DNA from: Rhodoferax sp.
GTDB lineage: Bacteria > Pseudomonadota > Gammaproteobacteria > Burkholderiales > Burkholderiaceae_C
Length of the DNA stretch: 45,149 nt
Assembly (NCBI RefSeq): GCF_028714215.1
Contig: NZ_JAQTMS010000042.1
Location: 1 to 45,149 of the forward strand
Direction of reading: 5' to 3'
Made by a program: the position numbers and the translations under genes. The notes under the pieces are model-generated. The model was not told the origin of the DNA and searched no databases. It was given only the letters and a program-made list of their open reading frames with translations. Each line of letters starts with the position of its first letter. Positions within the stretch are counted from its first letter, which is position 1. This document shows positions 7,929 to 16,366 of this stretch, one piece after another.

Positions 7929-9794
7929 TCAGGCATCGGTGCACTGCCTCGGCGCAAGGAACAGCGAGCACAGGGCGGCATTGAATTCCCGCGGCCGGTT
8001 GAAAAACGGCGCGTGTTTGCCGCCCTCGATGTTCAGCAGCGGATGCGGCCAACCCTCGCTGGCGCACAGGGCGCGCAGATAGTCGTGATTCAGGAACGGA
8101 TCGTCGGCGCCGTTGATGATGGCAAACGGTAATTGACCATCACGCAGCATGCGCATCTGGCGCGGCCAGTTCAGCACCCCCAGCTTGGTCATCAGGTAGG
8201 CGCGAGCGCGGCCGTCGGTGCGGCCCAGGTTGCGGTGCAGGAAAGCGCTGTCGGCCGACAGGGGCGCCGTGGCCGAGCCGGCATAGTCGGCGGCTTCGCG
8301 GCGCGTGAAATACTGCTTGCCGGCCAGGAACAGATGCGAGGACGGGTCATAGCCGGCGGCATAGTCGTCCGGCACCACACTCAGCGGTGCGGTGCCGCAG
8401 ATCGCCAGGCCCGCCAGCGCCACCTTCTTGCGCGCCGCCAGTTCCAGCGCCACGTAACCGCCCAGCGACCAGCCGAACACCAGCGGCCGCTGGACTTGGC
8501 GCAGTTCCAGCACAGCCTCGGCGACTTCGGCGTAGGCGATCAGGTTGTAGCTGGTTTGCGGATCGGCATTGCCGGAGGCGCCATGCCCCGGCAGGTCGAA
8601 AGCAATCAGACGGAACTGCTGGCGCAGCCCCGTGAACTGGTGCGTGAAGGCTTCCTTGCAAGCCGAGTTGCCATGCAGCAGCAACAGGGGCGGCTGGCCG
8701 CCACCGGTGTCGGAGACGGCAATCAGACCGTGCCGGGTTGCCAGCAGCAACTCCTGGGTACCGCCCATGCGCGCCATCCGCGCGGCTCGTCCGCGGCGAC
8801 GCCGTAGCGCGGCGATGAAGGCGCTGCGGCCCCCGTGCAGCTTCTCGCGCAGTTCCTGGATCGCCGCCCACAGACCGCCCGGATAGAACACCACCACCAG
8901 GATGATGAGCAGCGCCATGATGACTTCGCGCCAGGGGCCTAGGTCGATCAGCGCCTCGGCCAGAAAAGTCATGATGAAGGCGGCGGCGATGGGGCCCCAC
9001 AAGGTGGCGGCACCGCCCACCAGAATCATGGACAGAATCAGATTCAGGAAACCGATGCCAAAGACGTCGGGCGAGGCGACCCGCACGTAGGAGCCGTAGA
9101 AACCCCCGGCGATGCCGGTGAACAAGGCGCTGGCGGTCAGGGTCAGGAGCCGCGTGCGGGCTTCGGAAACGCCGCGCGCAATGGCGAAATACTTGTGGTC
9201 GCGCAGGCCAACGATGGAGCGCCCCAGGGATGAGCGGGTGATGAGGTGAAGAAAGGCGGTGGACAGCACCAGCAGCAGCAAGGCCAGGTAGTAATAGCCG
9301 ATCTTGCCGTTGCTGAGCAAACGGTACTCCCCGATCTTCAGGGACGGCAGGGAGACCAGGCCGGAGGTCCCGCCGGTCCATTGCGATTGGCTGACGGTCG
9401 CCTGGTACAGCAGTTGCGCCACCGCGATGGTGACCAGAATCACGTAGATGCCGTCCAGCCGCAGGATCGGCAGCGCAATCAGGGCGGCGATCAACACCGC
9501 CGCCAAGCCGGCCAGCCCGATCGCCAGCCAGGGCGGGACGCCCAGCACTTTGGCCGTCAGGGCAAAGGTGTAAAGACCGACGGCGAACAAGGCGCCGTGG
9601 GCAAAGTTGAACAGGCCGCCGAAGCCCAGGCTCAAATCCCAACTGGCCGCCACCACCGCATAGATCATGGCCAGCACCAGCAGGTGGCGCAGATAGCTGT
9701 TGCTGATCCACAGCGGCAGCAGCGCCAGCAGAGCCACCAAGGCGACTGCGGGCCACAGGCCGTTGCTGCGATGGAACGGTGGGTCGTAGCGCAT
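7929..9794 (-). CDS. LivM-type ABC permease fused to an alpha/beta hydrolase
   Basis: A 621-aa in-frame fusion. Residues 1-315 are a complete branched-chain-type permease with about ten membrane segments, the GGLFNFAHGALFAVG motif near 59-73 and the RGVSEARTR cytoplasmic loop near 207-215 that contacts the ATPases. A basic linker (325-345) follows. Residues 346-621 are an alpha/beta hydrolase: oxyanion HG at 374-375, nucleophile Ser443 in GWSLGG, acid Asp564/565 in GADDP and His594 in GGKHAPF, a full catalytic triad. The start overlaps the livH stop (TGATG). By membrane topology the hydrolase should be cytoplasmic and could act on the imported compound. An internal ATG at residue 340 has only a weak GGACGAG upstream, so a separate hydrolase product is possible but not favoured. 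Confidence 0.85.
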   Translation of the reverse strand: MRYDPPFHRSNGLWPAVALVALLALLPLWISNSYLRHLLVLAMIYAVVAASWDLSLGFGGLFNFAHGALFAVGLYTFALTAKVLGVPPWLAIGLAGLAAVLIAALIALPILRLDGIYVILVTIAVAQLLYQATVSQSQWTGGTSGLVSLPSLKIGEYRLLSNGKIGYYYLALLLLVLSTAFLHLITRSSLGRSIVGLRDHKYFAIARGVSEARTRLLTLTASALFTGIAGGFYGSYVRVASPDVFGIGFLNLILSMILVGGAATLWGPIAAAFIMTFLAEALIDLGPWREVIMALLIILVVVFYPGGLWAAIQELREKLHGGRSAFIAALRRRRGRAARMARMGGTQELLLATRHGLIAVSDTGGGQPPLLLLHGNSACKEAFTHQFTGLRQQFRLIAFDLPGHGASGNADPQTSYNLIAYAEVAEAVLELRQVQRPLVFGWSLGGYVALELAARKKVALAGLAICGTAPLSVVPDDYAAGYDPSSHLFLAGKQYFTRREAADYAGSATAPLSADSAFLHRNLGRTDGRARAYLMTKLGVLNWPRQMRMLRDGQLPFAIINGADDPFLNHDYLRALCASEGWPHPLLNIEGGKHAPFFNRPREFNAALCSLFLAPRQCTDA

Positions 9795-10681
9795 CAGACC
9801 GACCTCTGGCGCTGGCCGAACAAGCCTTCGGGCTTGAGCACCAGCACCCCAATCATGCCCATGAACAGCAGGGTGGGGGTCCAGTAGAGGCCGACAAAAT
9901 AGGTCAGAAAAGCCTCCGCGAAGCCGACCAGAAAGGCGGCATAGACCGGCGCCGTGAAGCGCGCCACGCCGCCCAGGATCACCACCACCAAGGCTTTCTG
10001 CAAGGGGTCGTCACCCATGGTGGGTGTCATGAAACGGATCGAGCCGATCAGCACGCCGGCCAGCCCGGCGATGGCAGCGGAGAGGCCGAAGGTCAGGGCG
10101 TACAGGCGCGGCACATCCAGCCCCATCAGCTGGGCCGCCTCGCGGTTCTGCGCCACCGCGCGCATGCAGCGCCCCAGCGGCGTGTGCAGCAGAAACCAGG
10201 CCAGCGCCAGCAGGGTCGCGCCGACCACCGCGATCATCATCAGTTCCTGCCAACTGATGCGCAGCAGGCCCCAGACCAGATCGCCGTCGAACGCGTTCGC
10301 GATCTGCTTGGCGCGCGGCCCCCAGACAATGTTGAGCAAGCTGTTGATGATGGTGGCGCCGGCCAGCGTGGTGATGACGGTCAGCAGCACCATCTGGGCC
10401 TGCCGCTCGAACGGGCGAATCAAGAGGTACTGCAGCAGCACGCCGAGACCGAACATCAGCAGCACCGAAGCCAGCAGTGCCGGCCAGAAGCCAAGGCCGA
10501 AAGCGTCGACGCTGCCGAACTGCCAGGCGATGTAGGCGCCGGCGGCAATGAAGGCGCCGTGGGCGAAGTTGAAGATGCCCAGGGTGGTCCAGACAATCGC
10601 CAGCCCGAACGCCATCAAGGCATACAGCACGCCCAGCATCAGGCCGCTGGTCAGGATCGACATCAAGGTCTGCGCACTCAT
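9794..10681 (-). CDS. LivH-type branched-chain ABC permease
   Basis: A 295-aa inner-membrane permease of the HAAT family with about eight membrane helices. The GIFNFAHGAFIAAGAY motif near residue 35 and the AVAQNREAAQLMGLD loop near 175-190 are diagnostic for LivH. The start is 4 bp from the stop of the upstream ATPase gene and the stop overlaps the next start, so translation is tightly coupled. The substrate is probably an amide, carboxylate or aromatic acid rather than certainly an amino acid, because the operon also carries a hydrolase. Confidence 0.88.
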   Translation of the reverse strand: MSAQTLMSILTSGLMLGVLYALMAFGLAIVWTTLGIFNFAHGAFIAAGAYIAWQFGSVDAFGLGFWPALLASVLLMFGLGVLLQYLLIRPFERQAQMVLLTVITTLAGATIINSLLNIVWGPRAKQIANAFDGDLVWGLLRISWQELMMIAVVGATLLALAWFLLHTPLGRCMRAVAQNREAAQLMGLDVPRLYALTFGLSAAIAGLAGVLIGSIRFMTPTMGDDPLQKALVVVILGGVARFTAPVYAAFLVGFAEAFLTYFVGLYWTPTLLFMGMIGVLVLKPEGLFGQRQRSV

Positions 10682-10684
10682 GAC

Positions 10685-11464
10685 TCAATGGCCCGCGCCA
10701 AACATTTCAGCCATCAAGGCCTCGTGCCGCGGAATTTCGGCGCGCGGCAAGACGCGGGAAATCGAGCCGTGGTCGAAAACATGCAAGCTGTCGACCAGCT
10801 CGCGCAGGAATTCCACGTCCTGATCGACCACGATGATGGGCACGCCGCTGGCGCGTATGGCGTGAATGGCGTCGGCCAGTTCCAGCCGCAACTTCGGTGA
10901 CAAACCCAGCGTCGGCTCGTCCAGCATCAACAATCGCGGCGCCGCCAGCAAGCCGCAAGCCATGGCCAGCATCTGGCGCTCGCCGCCGGAAAGAAAGCGG
11001 GCTTTCGAACGCAAGCGCTCTTTCAGGCGCGGAAACAGTGCCAGCACCCGGTCCGCATCGGCACTGCGCCCGCCGGCGCGGGCCACCAGCGGCGCCATCG
11101 ACAAGGTCTCGGCGACCGTCAATTCAGGAAACAGGGTGGAGCCTTGCGCCACCTGGATCAGACCGGCGCGCGCCACTTTTTTGGGGTCCATGCGGCGGCG
11201 TTGCAGAACGTCGTAATTGAACTGGCGCGACCGGCGGCTGCGGTGTTCGCCGGGGCGGTTCAGTTGCACGCCGTCAAACACGATGCGGCCAGCCCAGGGA
11301 TCGATCAGGCCACTGATGGTGCGCAGCAACGTGGTCTTGCCGTGGCCATTGGGGCCAAACAGGCCGATGCAGGCGCCGGCCTCGACCGCCAGGTTGACCT
11401 CCTTGAAAATCTGTACCGGCTCATAGCCGCCGCTCAAGGACTCGATGAGCAGCAGCGGCGTCAT
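10685..11464 (-). CDS. LivF-type ABC transporter ATP-binding protein
   Basis: A 259-aa ATPase: Walker A GPNGHGKTT at 37-45, signature LSGGERQ, Walker B LLMLDEP and the D-loop LGLSP. The switch region reads VDQD in place of a His loop, as is usual for LivF. A charged insertion after residue 70 (about 25 residues, Arg-rich) makes it longer than typical LivF (about 235 aa). It overlaps the upstream ATPase gene by 4 bp. It pairs with the second ATPase, whose signature motif is degenerate, so this subunit probably provides one of two asymmetric ATP sites. Confidence 0.88.
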   Translation of the reverse strand: MTPLLLIESLSGGYEPVQIFKEVNLAVEAGACIGLFGPNGHGKTTLLRTISGLIDPWAGRIVFDGVQLNRPGEHRSRRSRQFNYDVLQRRRMDPKKVARAGLIQVAQGSTLFPELTVAETLSMAPLVARAGGRSADADRVLALFPRLKERLRSKARFLSGGERQMLAMACGLLAAPRLLMLDEPTLGLSPKLRLELADAIHAIRASGVPIIVVDQDVEFLRELVDSLHVFDHGSISRVLPRAEIPRHEALMAEMFGAGH

Positions 11465-12192
11465 GGTTTGCGGCCCAGATAAGCTTGCACCACCAGCGGA
11501 TCGGCGATCACCTGGGACGGGTCGCCGCGCGCGATCACCCGGCCCTGGTCCAGCACCATCAACTGGTCCGAGACCGAGGTCAGCAAGGGCAGCACATGCT
11601 CTATCAGCAGAATGGTCATGCCATGGGCCTTGAGTTGCAGGATGAGTTGCTTGATGCGCTCGATTTCCTGCGCCGTCAGGCTGGAGGCCGGCTCGTCCAG
11701 CAGCAGCAGGCGCGGTTGGAGGGCCAATGCCGAAGCGATCATGACCAGCTTGCGCAGGAAGATCGGCAGTTGGCCGGCCGGGCTGTTGTGCAAGGTGGCG
11801 GGAAACCCCACCTCATCAAGGCTGCGCTGGGCCTGCGCCACGCGCTGCGGGAAGCGCGCCGTGGTGCCGGAGTTTTCCACCGCCAGCAAAACGTTGTCGA
11901 TGGCGCTCAGGCCAGGAAACACGCTCTCGCGCTGAAAGGTCCGGGCCAGGCCCAGCCGGGCTATTGCGTGCGCTTGCAGCGACTGGATTTCACGGCCCTC
12001 GAACAGCACGACACCGCTATCGGCGCCAAACGGAATCCGGGTCAGCACGTTGAAGAGGGTGCTTTTGCCGCTGCCGTTGGGTCCGGCGATGCCCAGGATG
12101 CCGCGCGCGGCGACGCTGAAATCGACAGCGGCCACGGCATGCAGGCCGCCGAACGATTTCGACAGACCCCGGACTTCAAGAATGGGCGGCAA
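11461..12192 (-). CDS. LivG-type ABC transporter ATP-binding protein with degenerate signature
   Basis: A 243-aa ATPase with Walker A GPNGSGKST at 37-45, Walker B LLLLDEP at about 162-168 and switch His199 in LIEHV. The ABC signature position, normally LS-G-Q-like, reads LPIFLRKLV at 142-150, so the Ser and Gly that contact ATP are lost. This would leave one of the two heterodimer ATP sites non-canonical. The rest of the fold is intact and the gene is embedded in a tight operon, so decay is unlikely. Confidence 0.87.
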   Translation of the reverse strand: MPPILEVRGLSKSFGGLHAVAAVDFSVAARGILGIAGPNGSGKSTLFNVLTRIPFGADSGVVLFEGREIQSLQAHAIARLGLARTFQRESVFPGLSAIDNVLLAVENSGTTARFPQRVAQAQRSLDEVGFPATLHNSPAGQLPIFLRKLVMIASALALQPRLLLLDEPASSLTAQEIERIKQLILQLKAHGMTILLIEHVLPLLTSVSDQLMVLDQGRVIARGDPSQVIADPLVVQAYLGRKP

Positions 12193-12266
12193 AGCGAGCT
12201 ACTTCGGATAAATCAAGACACCTGCGCCCAGCCCTCTTCAAGCGCGAACAGGCAGACGCTGCAACC

Positions 12267-13517
12267 TTATTTCTTGACCCAGGGCGGCGTCTGGAACGAG
12301 CCGCTGGCGTATTTGCCGGGGCCTACCAGGACGCGCTTGCCATTCTGGATTTGCCAGAACGAGGTCGGCACATAGTCGAGCCCGATCAGCGCCACGTGGG
12401 TCTTGGGGTCGAACTTGATGACGCCGGCGGCCGATTCCTTGCTGGCGGCACCGATGGCCAGGCCGATGGCTTTGTGATCGGCCGGATTGCCGACTTTTTT
12501 CAGCGCATCGAAATACATGTGGGTCATCTCGTACAGGCCGACGCCATAAGCGCCGCTTTCAACGCCGTACTTGGCTTTGTAGCCGGCCAGCAACTTGGGC
12601 GCACGCGGCCATTTCGGGCTGTCCAGCGGCGCGCCAATCATGTCGTAGAGCACGCCGGTAGACTGGGCGCCGGTCAGCTTGATGAACTCCGGCACCGACG
12701 GGGCGTATTGCAGGAACACCGTGCTGTTGGTCGGGTTCTCCAGAAACTGTTTCAGGAACAGCGCCGAGTTGCTGGGCAGGTAATCGGTGTTGACGATCAG
12801 GTTGGGCTTGCTGGCGCGCACCTTGGCCAGGATGGCGCGCCAGTCGCCGACCGGGCCATAGGGGACGATCTCGTCGACCGTGATCTTCCAGCCGTTGCCA
12901 CCGAAGACTTTCTTCATGCCTTCCGAAATGCCCTTGGAAAACGGGTTATCGGAGGAGATGATGGCCACCGTCTGGTCGGCAATGCTCATCTTGCCCTGGG
13001 CCGCGAATTCCTTCACCGCCGGCAGCAGGTCGGTGGCATAGCCGGTGAAGTCGGCGGTGTAAGACCAGCAGCACCAGTAGTCGGCCGGCGCCTTGCCGAT
13101 GATGGCCGCCACCGAGGGCGACGGGCCGGCCGAGAGGTAGGGAATGCCGGCCTCCTTGAACAAGTCGATTTCGAACATCGACAGGTTGGCGTAGCCGGTG
13201 ATCACCACCTCCAGCCCGGAGGTGCCGGTGAGATGTTCCACCGCGCTGGTGACGTTGGCAGCCGAGCCGTCTTTCACGTCCGCAGTGACCACTGCGAAGG
13301 TGTGGCCGGCGACGCCGCCGGCGGCATTGGCCTCGTCGACCGCCCACTTGACGCCGTTGACAAATTCCTGGCCATCGGCCGCGCTGGGGCCGGTCAGCGG
13401 CGCCAACACGCCGATCTTGACCGTCTTGGCAAGGGCCGGTGCCAACGGCGCCAAGCCCAGCAGCGCCGAGGCGAGGTACAAACAAGTGGAACGGCTGATA
13501 CTCTTGGGAATAGACAT
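12267..13517 (-). CDS. Periplasmic amino-acid/amide-type ABC substrate-binding protein
   Basis: A 416-aa LivK-like (Peripla_BP_6) receptor. The ATG at 13517 has GGAG six bases upstream; the signal peptide has a basic start, a hydrophobic core and an ALA cleavage motif before KTVKIGVLAPLTGP. The mature part shows family motifs including DEANAAGG and a C-terminal FWQIQNGKRVLV. It is the first gene of a five-gene leftward transporter operon (receptor, LivG, LivF, LivH, LivM-hydrolase), followed by a 74-bp gap that may contain processing or attenuation signals. The ligand cannot be assigned from sequence. Confidence 0.87.
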   Translation of the reverse strand: MSIPKSISRSTCLYLASALLGLAPLAPALAKTVKIGVLAPLTGPSAADGQEFVNGVKWAVDEANAAGGVAGHTFAVVTADVKDGSAANVTSAVEHLTGTSGLEVVITGYANLSMFEIDLFKEAGIPYLSAGPSPSVAAIIGKAPADYWCCWSYTADFTGYATDLLPAVKEFAAQGKMSIADQTVAIISSDNPFSKGISEGMKKVFGGNGWKITVDEIVPYGPVGDWRAILAKVRASKPNLIVNTDYLPSNSALFLKQFLENPTNSTVFLQYAPSVPEFIKLTGAQSTGVLYDMIGAPLDSPKWPRAPKLLAGYKAKYGVESGAYGVGLYEMTHMYFDALKKVGNPADHKAIGLAIGAASKESAAGVIKFDPKTHVALIGLDYVPTSFWQIQNGKRVLVGPGKYASGSFQTPPWVKK

Positions 13518-13639
13518 GAACATCTCCAGGCAGGCAACGTGAATGGAGGTGCAGTGTAGGGATTCGGGAGGCAATAAACACCTCATGAAATCCTTAGTTT
13601 TGGTTCCTTCCGGCAGCGGCGGCTGAACAAGAAGAAGCC

Positions 13640-14221
13640 TTATCCTTTCTTCAAAGGTCCAGCGACCTTGTAAGTACTGAAGATGATGCCGGACGGGAAT
13701 GCATTCGTCCCGACAAGCTCGAATGAACGTGGCGAGGTTCCCTCGGCAAAGAAGCGCTTCCCCGTGCCCAACAGGACCGGGTAGACGACCAGCAGGACTT
13801 CATCCGCAAGCCCATGTTCGAGCAGCGTCGAGGTCAGCGTGGAACTGCCCGAGAGGATGAGGTCCGGGCCGTCCCGCGACTTGATGCGGCGAATGCCCTC
13901 GACGATGTCCGGTCCAAGGCCCTCGAACGGGCCCCACTCAAGACTTTCCGAGCGGTGGGTCGCGACATATTTCGTTGCCGCATTGAGACCGTCCGCCATC
14001 GGACTGCTCGGCGCCTTTGGCCAGAAGCCCGACCAGATATCGTAGGTGCGACGGCCAAGCAGCAGATCGAAGCTCCCGCCATACGCCGCAAGCATTGCGT
14101 CCCGGCCAGCGGGGGTCCGATAGGGCGCGGTCCAGTCGCTGTAGGGGAAATCGTCGTCATCGGCGGAATGCTGGATCACGCCGTCCAGCGAGATGTGTTC
14201 GATGATTTTGAGTTTCCTCAC
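13640..14221 (-). CDS. RibD C-terminal / dihydrofolate-reductase-like protein
   Basis: A 193-aa member of the RibD_C/DHFR-like reductase family. It starts KLKIIEHISLDGVIQ and has LLLGRRTYDIW near 54-64, LILSGSSTL in the middle and DEVLLVVYPVLLGTGKRFF near the C terminus, the family's NADPH-site pattern. The start codon is GTG, 12 bp after the preceding VOC gene stop. It is last in a five-gene leftward operon of small enzymes. Such proteins are annotated as reductases but rarely have known substrates. Confidence 0.85.
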   Translation of the reverse strand: MRKLKIIEHISLDGVIQHSADDDDFPYSDWTAPYRTPAGRDAMLAAYGGSFDLLLGRRTYDIWSGFWPKAPSSPMADGLNAATKYVATHRSESLEWGPFEGLGPDIVEGIRRIKSRDGPDLILSGSSTLTSTLLEHGLADEVLLVVYPVLLGTGKRFFAEGTSPRSFELVGTNAFPSGIIFSTYKVAGPLKKG

Positions 14222-14233
14222 TGGCGGACTGGT

Positions 14234-14719
14234 TCAACCGCGGTGCGCCATCTCGATTGCAGCGATGTCGATCTTTTTCATCTCCATCATTGCATCGAAC
14301 GCGCGCTTGGCCGCGGCGGGGTCGGGATCGGCTATCGCTTTGGTCAGAACGACCGGCGTAATCTGCCAGGACAAGCCCCATTTGTCCTTGCACCACCCAC
14401 ACGCGCTCTCTTCGCCGCCGTTGCCGACGATCGCGTTCCAGTAACGATCGGTTTCGGCCTGGTCAGCGGTTGCGACCTGAAACGAGAATGCTTCGTTGTG
14501 CTTGAACGCGGGGCCGCCATTGAGCCCGAGGCAGGGAATTCCCATCACCGTAAACTCGACCGTCAATACATCCCCTTTTTTCCCGGACGGAAAGTCTCCC
14601 GGCGCAAGGTACACCGCGCCAACGGATGAATCGGGAAAGGTCTTGGCATAAAACCGCGCCGCGTCCTCGGCGCCGCCATCGTACCAAAGGCAAATCGTAT
14701 TCTTTGCTTGCTTATCCAT
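14234..14719 (-). CDS. VOC-family (PhnB-like) protein
   Basis: A 161-aa protein of the PhnB/3-demethylubiquinone-methyltransferase-like VOC family. The N-terminus ITICLWYDGGAEDAARFY-like motif, GDVLTVEFTVMGIPCLGLNGGP and CGWCKDKWGLSWQI are typical. The Glu/His ligands of metal-dependent VOC enzymes are only partly conserved. GGAG precedes the ATG. It belongs to the same operon as the two RibD-like and two YCII-like genes. A methyltransferase function should not be assumed. Confidence 0.82.
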   Translation of the reverse strand: MDKQAKNTICLWYDGGAEDAARFYAKTFPDSSVGAVYLAPGDFPSGKKGDVLTVEFTVMGIPCLGLNGGPAFKHNEAFSFQVATADQAETDRYWNAIVGNGGEESACGWCKDKWGLSWQITPVVLTKAIADPDPAAAKRAFDAMMEMKKIDIAAIEMAHRG

Positions 14720-14755
14720 GTCATTTCTCCATTGTGATGAGCCGACCGGCGCCGA

Positions 14756-15097
14756 TCAGTTAAACGGACGCACCTCTACCGGTGCCCGACAGGCGACGGC
14801 GGCCTTGCGCCCCCACGTCAGCGCCTTGTCCTGGTCAGCAGCTTCCAGCACCCAAAAACCGCCGACGTGCTCCGTGGTCCCCAGGTAGGGTCCGTCGGTG
14901 ATGAGCACCTGACCATCAGGCTGCGTCCGCAGGGACTTCGCGCTGCTTGCCGGGCGCAGGCCGCCCACGAAAACCCTGACACCAGCAGCCTTCATTTCAT
15001 CGTTGAGCGCGTCGATATCGCGGGACATCGCTTCGTCCTCCGCGACGAACGGGTCGTAGTTGTCGGGGTGGTGAATGGCAACCAAATACTGCGTCAT
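14756..15097 (-). CDS. YciI-like (YCII/DGPF) protein
   Basis: A 113-aa YCII-family protein with the DGPY motif (ITDGPYLGTTEHVGGFWVLEA) near residues 66-86 that gives the DGPF family its name. AGGAG precedes the ATG. Members often neighbour ECF sigma factors, but no sigma factor is present in this window. Function unknown; an alpha/beta plait possibly binding a small molecule. Confidence 0.85.
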   Translation of the reverse strand: MTQYLVAIHHPDNYDPFVAEDEAMSRDIDALNDEMKAAGVRVFVGGLRPASSAKSLRTQPDGQVLITDGPYLGTTEHVGGFWVLEAADQDKALTWGRKAAVACRAPVEVRPFN

Positions 15098-15118
15098 GAC
15101 TTCTCCTGTAACCGAACG

Positions 15119-15829
15119 CTAAATTGAGATGCGCGGTTTAGCGCGTCCCGCTTGATTGACAGGTTGGTCATCGTGGCCTTGGCGCCGGAGTACCACATGG
15201 GTGGCTTTCTCCGACGCAACGAACTGAACGCATTCGTATCCCAGAGCGCGCGCGTCAATCCCCTCGAACAGTCGCTCTCCCCGGCCCAGCAGGACCGGCG
15301 AGATAGCGATGTGCAGTTCATCAATGAGGCCCGCAAGAAGATATTGCCGAATGGTGCTGGGTCCGCCGCCAATGCGCACATCCATGCCGTTGGCTGCCTC
15401 GCGCGCCCGGTCAAGCGCCTCGTGAATACCGCCGGTGACGAAGTGGAATGTCGTCTGGCCTTCCATTTGGATCGGCGCGCGCGCGTGATGCGTCAAGATG
15501 AAAGTTGGAACGTGATAGGGCGGGTTGTCCCCCCACCAGCCTTTCCAGTTCAGGTCTGGCCAGGGACCCCGAATCGGTCCGAACATGTTCCTTCCGAGAA
15601 TCCAGGCGCCAACATGTCGGAAGCCTCGCGCAGCGAAGTCGTCGTCAATCCCCGTTGTGCCACCGTCGCTGCCAAACAGGTTGCGCTGAAACGTGCGTGT
15701 CGGGACTAACCACTGGTGCAAATCTGTCCCGGCCAGGCCGAGCGGATTGTTGATGTCCTGATTCGGACCGGCGGCGTATCCGTCAAGCGAGAGGGTAAAG
15801 CCCTCAACTCGGACGCGTGTCATTTTCAT
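15119..15829 (-). CDS. RibD C-terminal / dihydrofolate-reductase-like protein (second copy)
   Basis: A 236-aa RibD_C-type reductase: FTLSLDGYAAGPNQ at the N-terminus, WILGRNMFGP near residue 76 and the sequence IGGGPSTIRQYL plus DELHIAISPVLLGRGERLFEG near the C terminus. AGGAAGG lies right before the ATG. It is only distantly similar to the other family member in this operon, so they are unlikely to be a recent duplication. It sits second in the operon, after a YCII-like gene. Confidence 0.87.
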   Translation of the reverse strand: MKMTRVRVEGFTLSLDGYAAGPNQDINNPLGLAGTDLHQWLVPTRTFQRNLFGSDGGTTGIDDDFAARGFRHVGAWILGRNMFGPIRGPWPDLNWKGWWGDNPPYHVPTFILTHHARAPIQMEGQTTFHFVTGGIHEALDRAREAANGMDVRIGGGPSTIRQYLLAGLIDELHIAISPVLLGRGERLFEGIDARALGYECVQFVASEKATHVVLRRQGHDDQPVNQAGRAKPRISI

Positions 15830-15856
15830 GCCTTCCTTTCGATTGACGGCCTAACA

Positions 15857-16210
15857 TCAATTGGCTTGCGGAATAGGCAAGCACTCCATGATCTCCACCG
15901 CGTCGCCCGGGAACAGCGTGAAATGCGGGTGGTTGACGAACATGGCCGCCGCCGCGTCATAGGACTCGGCCTGGACCACGTTATAGGCGCCTATGTTGTT
16001 GGTGATATCGGAAACACCGTCTGGCCCAATACGCTTGGTCTTGCCCACAGGGGCCCCCATCTCGACAATCGCATTGCGATGCTGCTCCACCCAGGCGTTC
16101 CACGCCCGCATGCCTTGTTGGGTTTTCCGCTTGCGTGCCTCCTCGTCTTCAGCCATCCAGTTGCGCATGGCCGCAGAGTTGCCGGTAAAGATTGCCAAAA
16201 ACCGCTTCAT
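15857..16210 (-). CDS. YCII-related stress protein, first gene of the operon
   Basis: A 117-aa soluble protein starting MKRFLAIFTGN, resembling YCII-like proteins (N-terminal strand, then a Trp-rich helix and a C-terminal ECLPIP strand). The ATG at 16210 is supported by AAAGGA; a longer frame to 16285 would run through the promoter and operators and is rejected. It leads five co-directional genes. Function is not known. Its promoter carries two copies of one quasi-palindrome, so the operon is probably repressed by a factor encoded elsewhere. Confidence 0.72.
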   Translation of the reverse strand: MKRFLAIFTGNSAAMRNWMAEDEEARKRKTQQGMRAWNAWVEQHRNAIVEMGAPVGKTKRIGPDGVSDITNNIGAYNVVQAESYDAAAAMFVNHPHFTLFPGDAVEIMECLPIPQAN

Positions 16211-16235
16211 TTGAGAGTCCTTTCCAATAAACAAT

Positions 16236-16283
16236 GTGAACGCTGTACACAATAGATTATCAAAGATAGTGAACGTTGTCCAC
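16236..16283 (-). promoter_or_regulatory. Promoter with two quasi-palindromic operators
   Basis: GTGAACGCTGTACAC at 16236-16250 and GTGAACGTTGTCCAC at 16269-16283 share 13 of 15 bases and the pattern GTG-N-AC-N3-GT-N-CAC. Their centres are 33 bp apart, three helical turns. Between and over them lies a leftward promoter: -35 TGGACA (complement of 16277-16282), 17-bp spacer and -10 TAATCT (complement of 16254-16259) with an extended TGA. One operator covers the -35 and the other the start region, an arrangement suited to repression, for example by a TetR-type protein. Confidence 0.55.
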
Positions 16284-16366
16284 ATTTTCTGAAAGACATT
16301 AGTCCGGTATCAACTTTGGACACTCGCGCGCGCGACACGCGCTGTCACGGCAACCTCGGTCGGGCG

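Noticed and set aside
16211..16285. N-terminal extension of the first YCII-like gene
   Set aside because: The added codons run through the promoter and both operators; the ATG at 16210 has a proper AAAGGA site.
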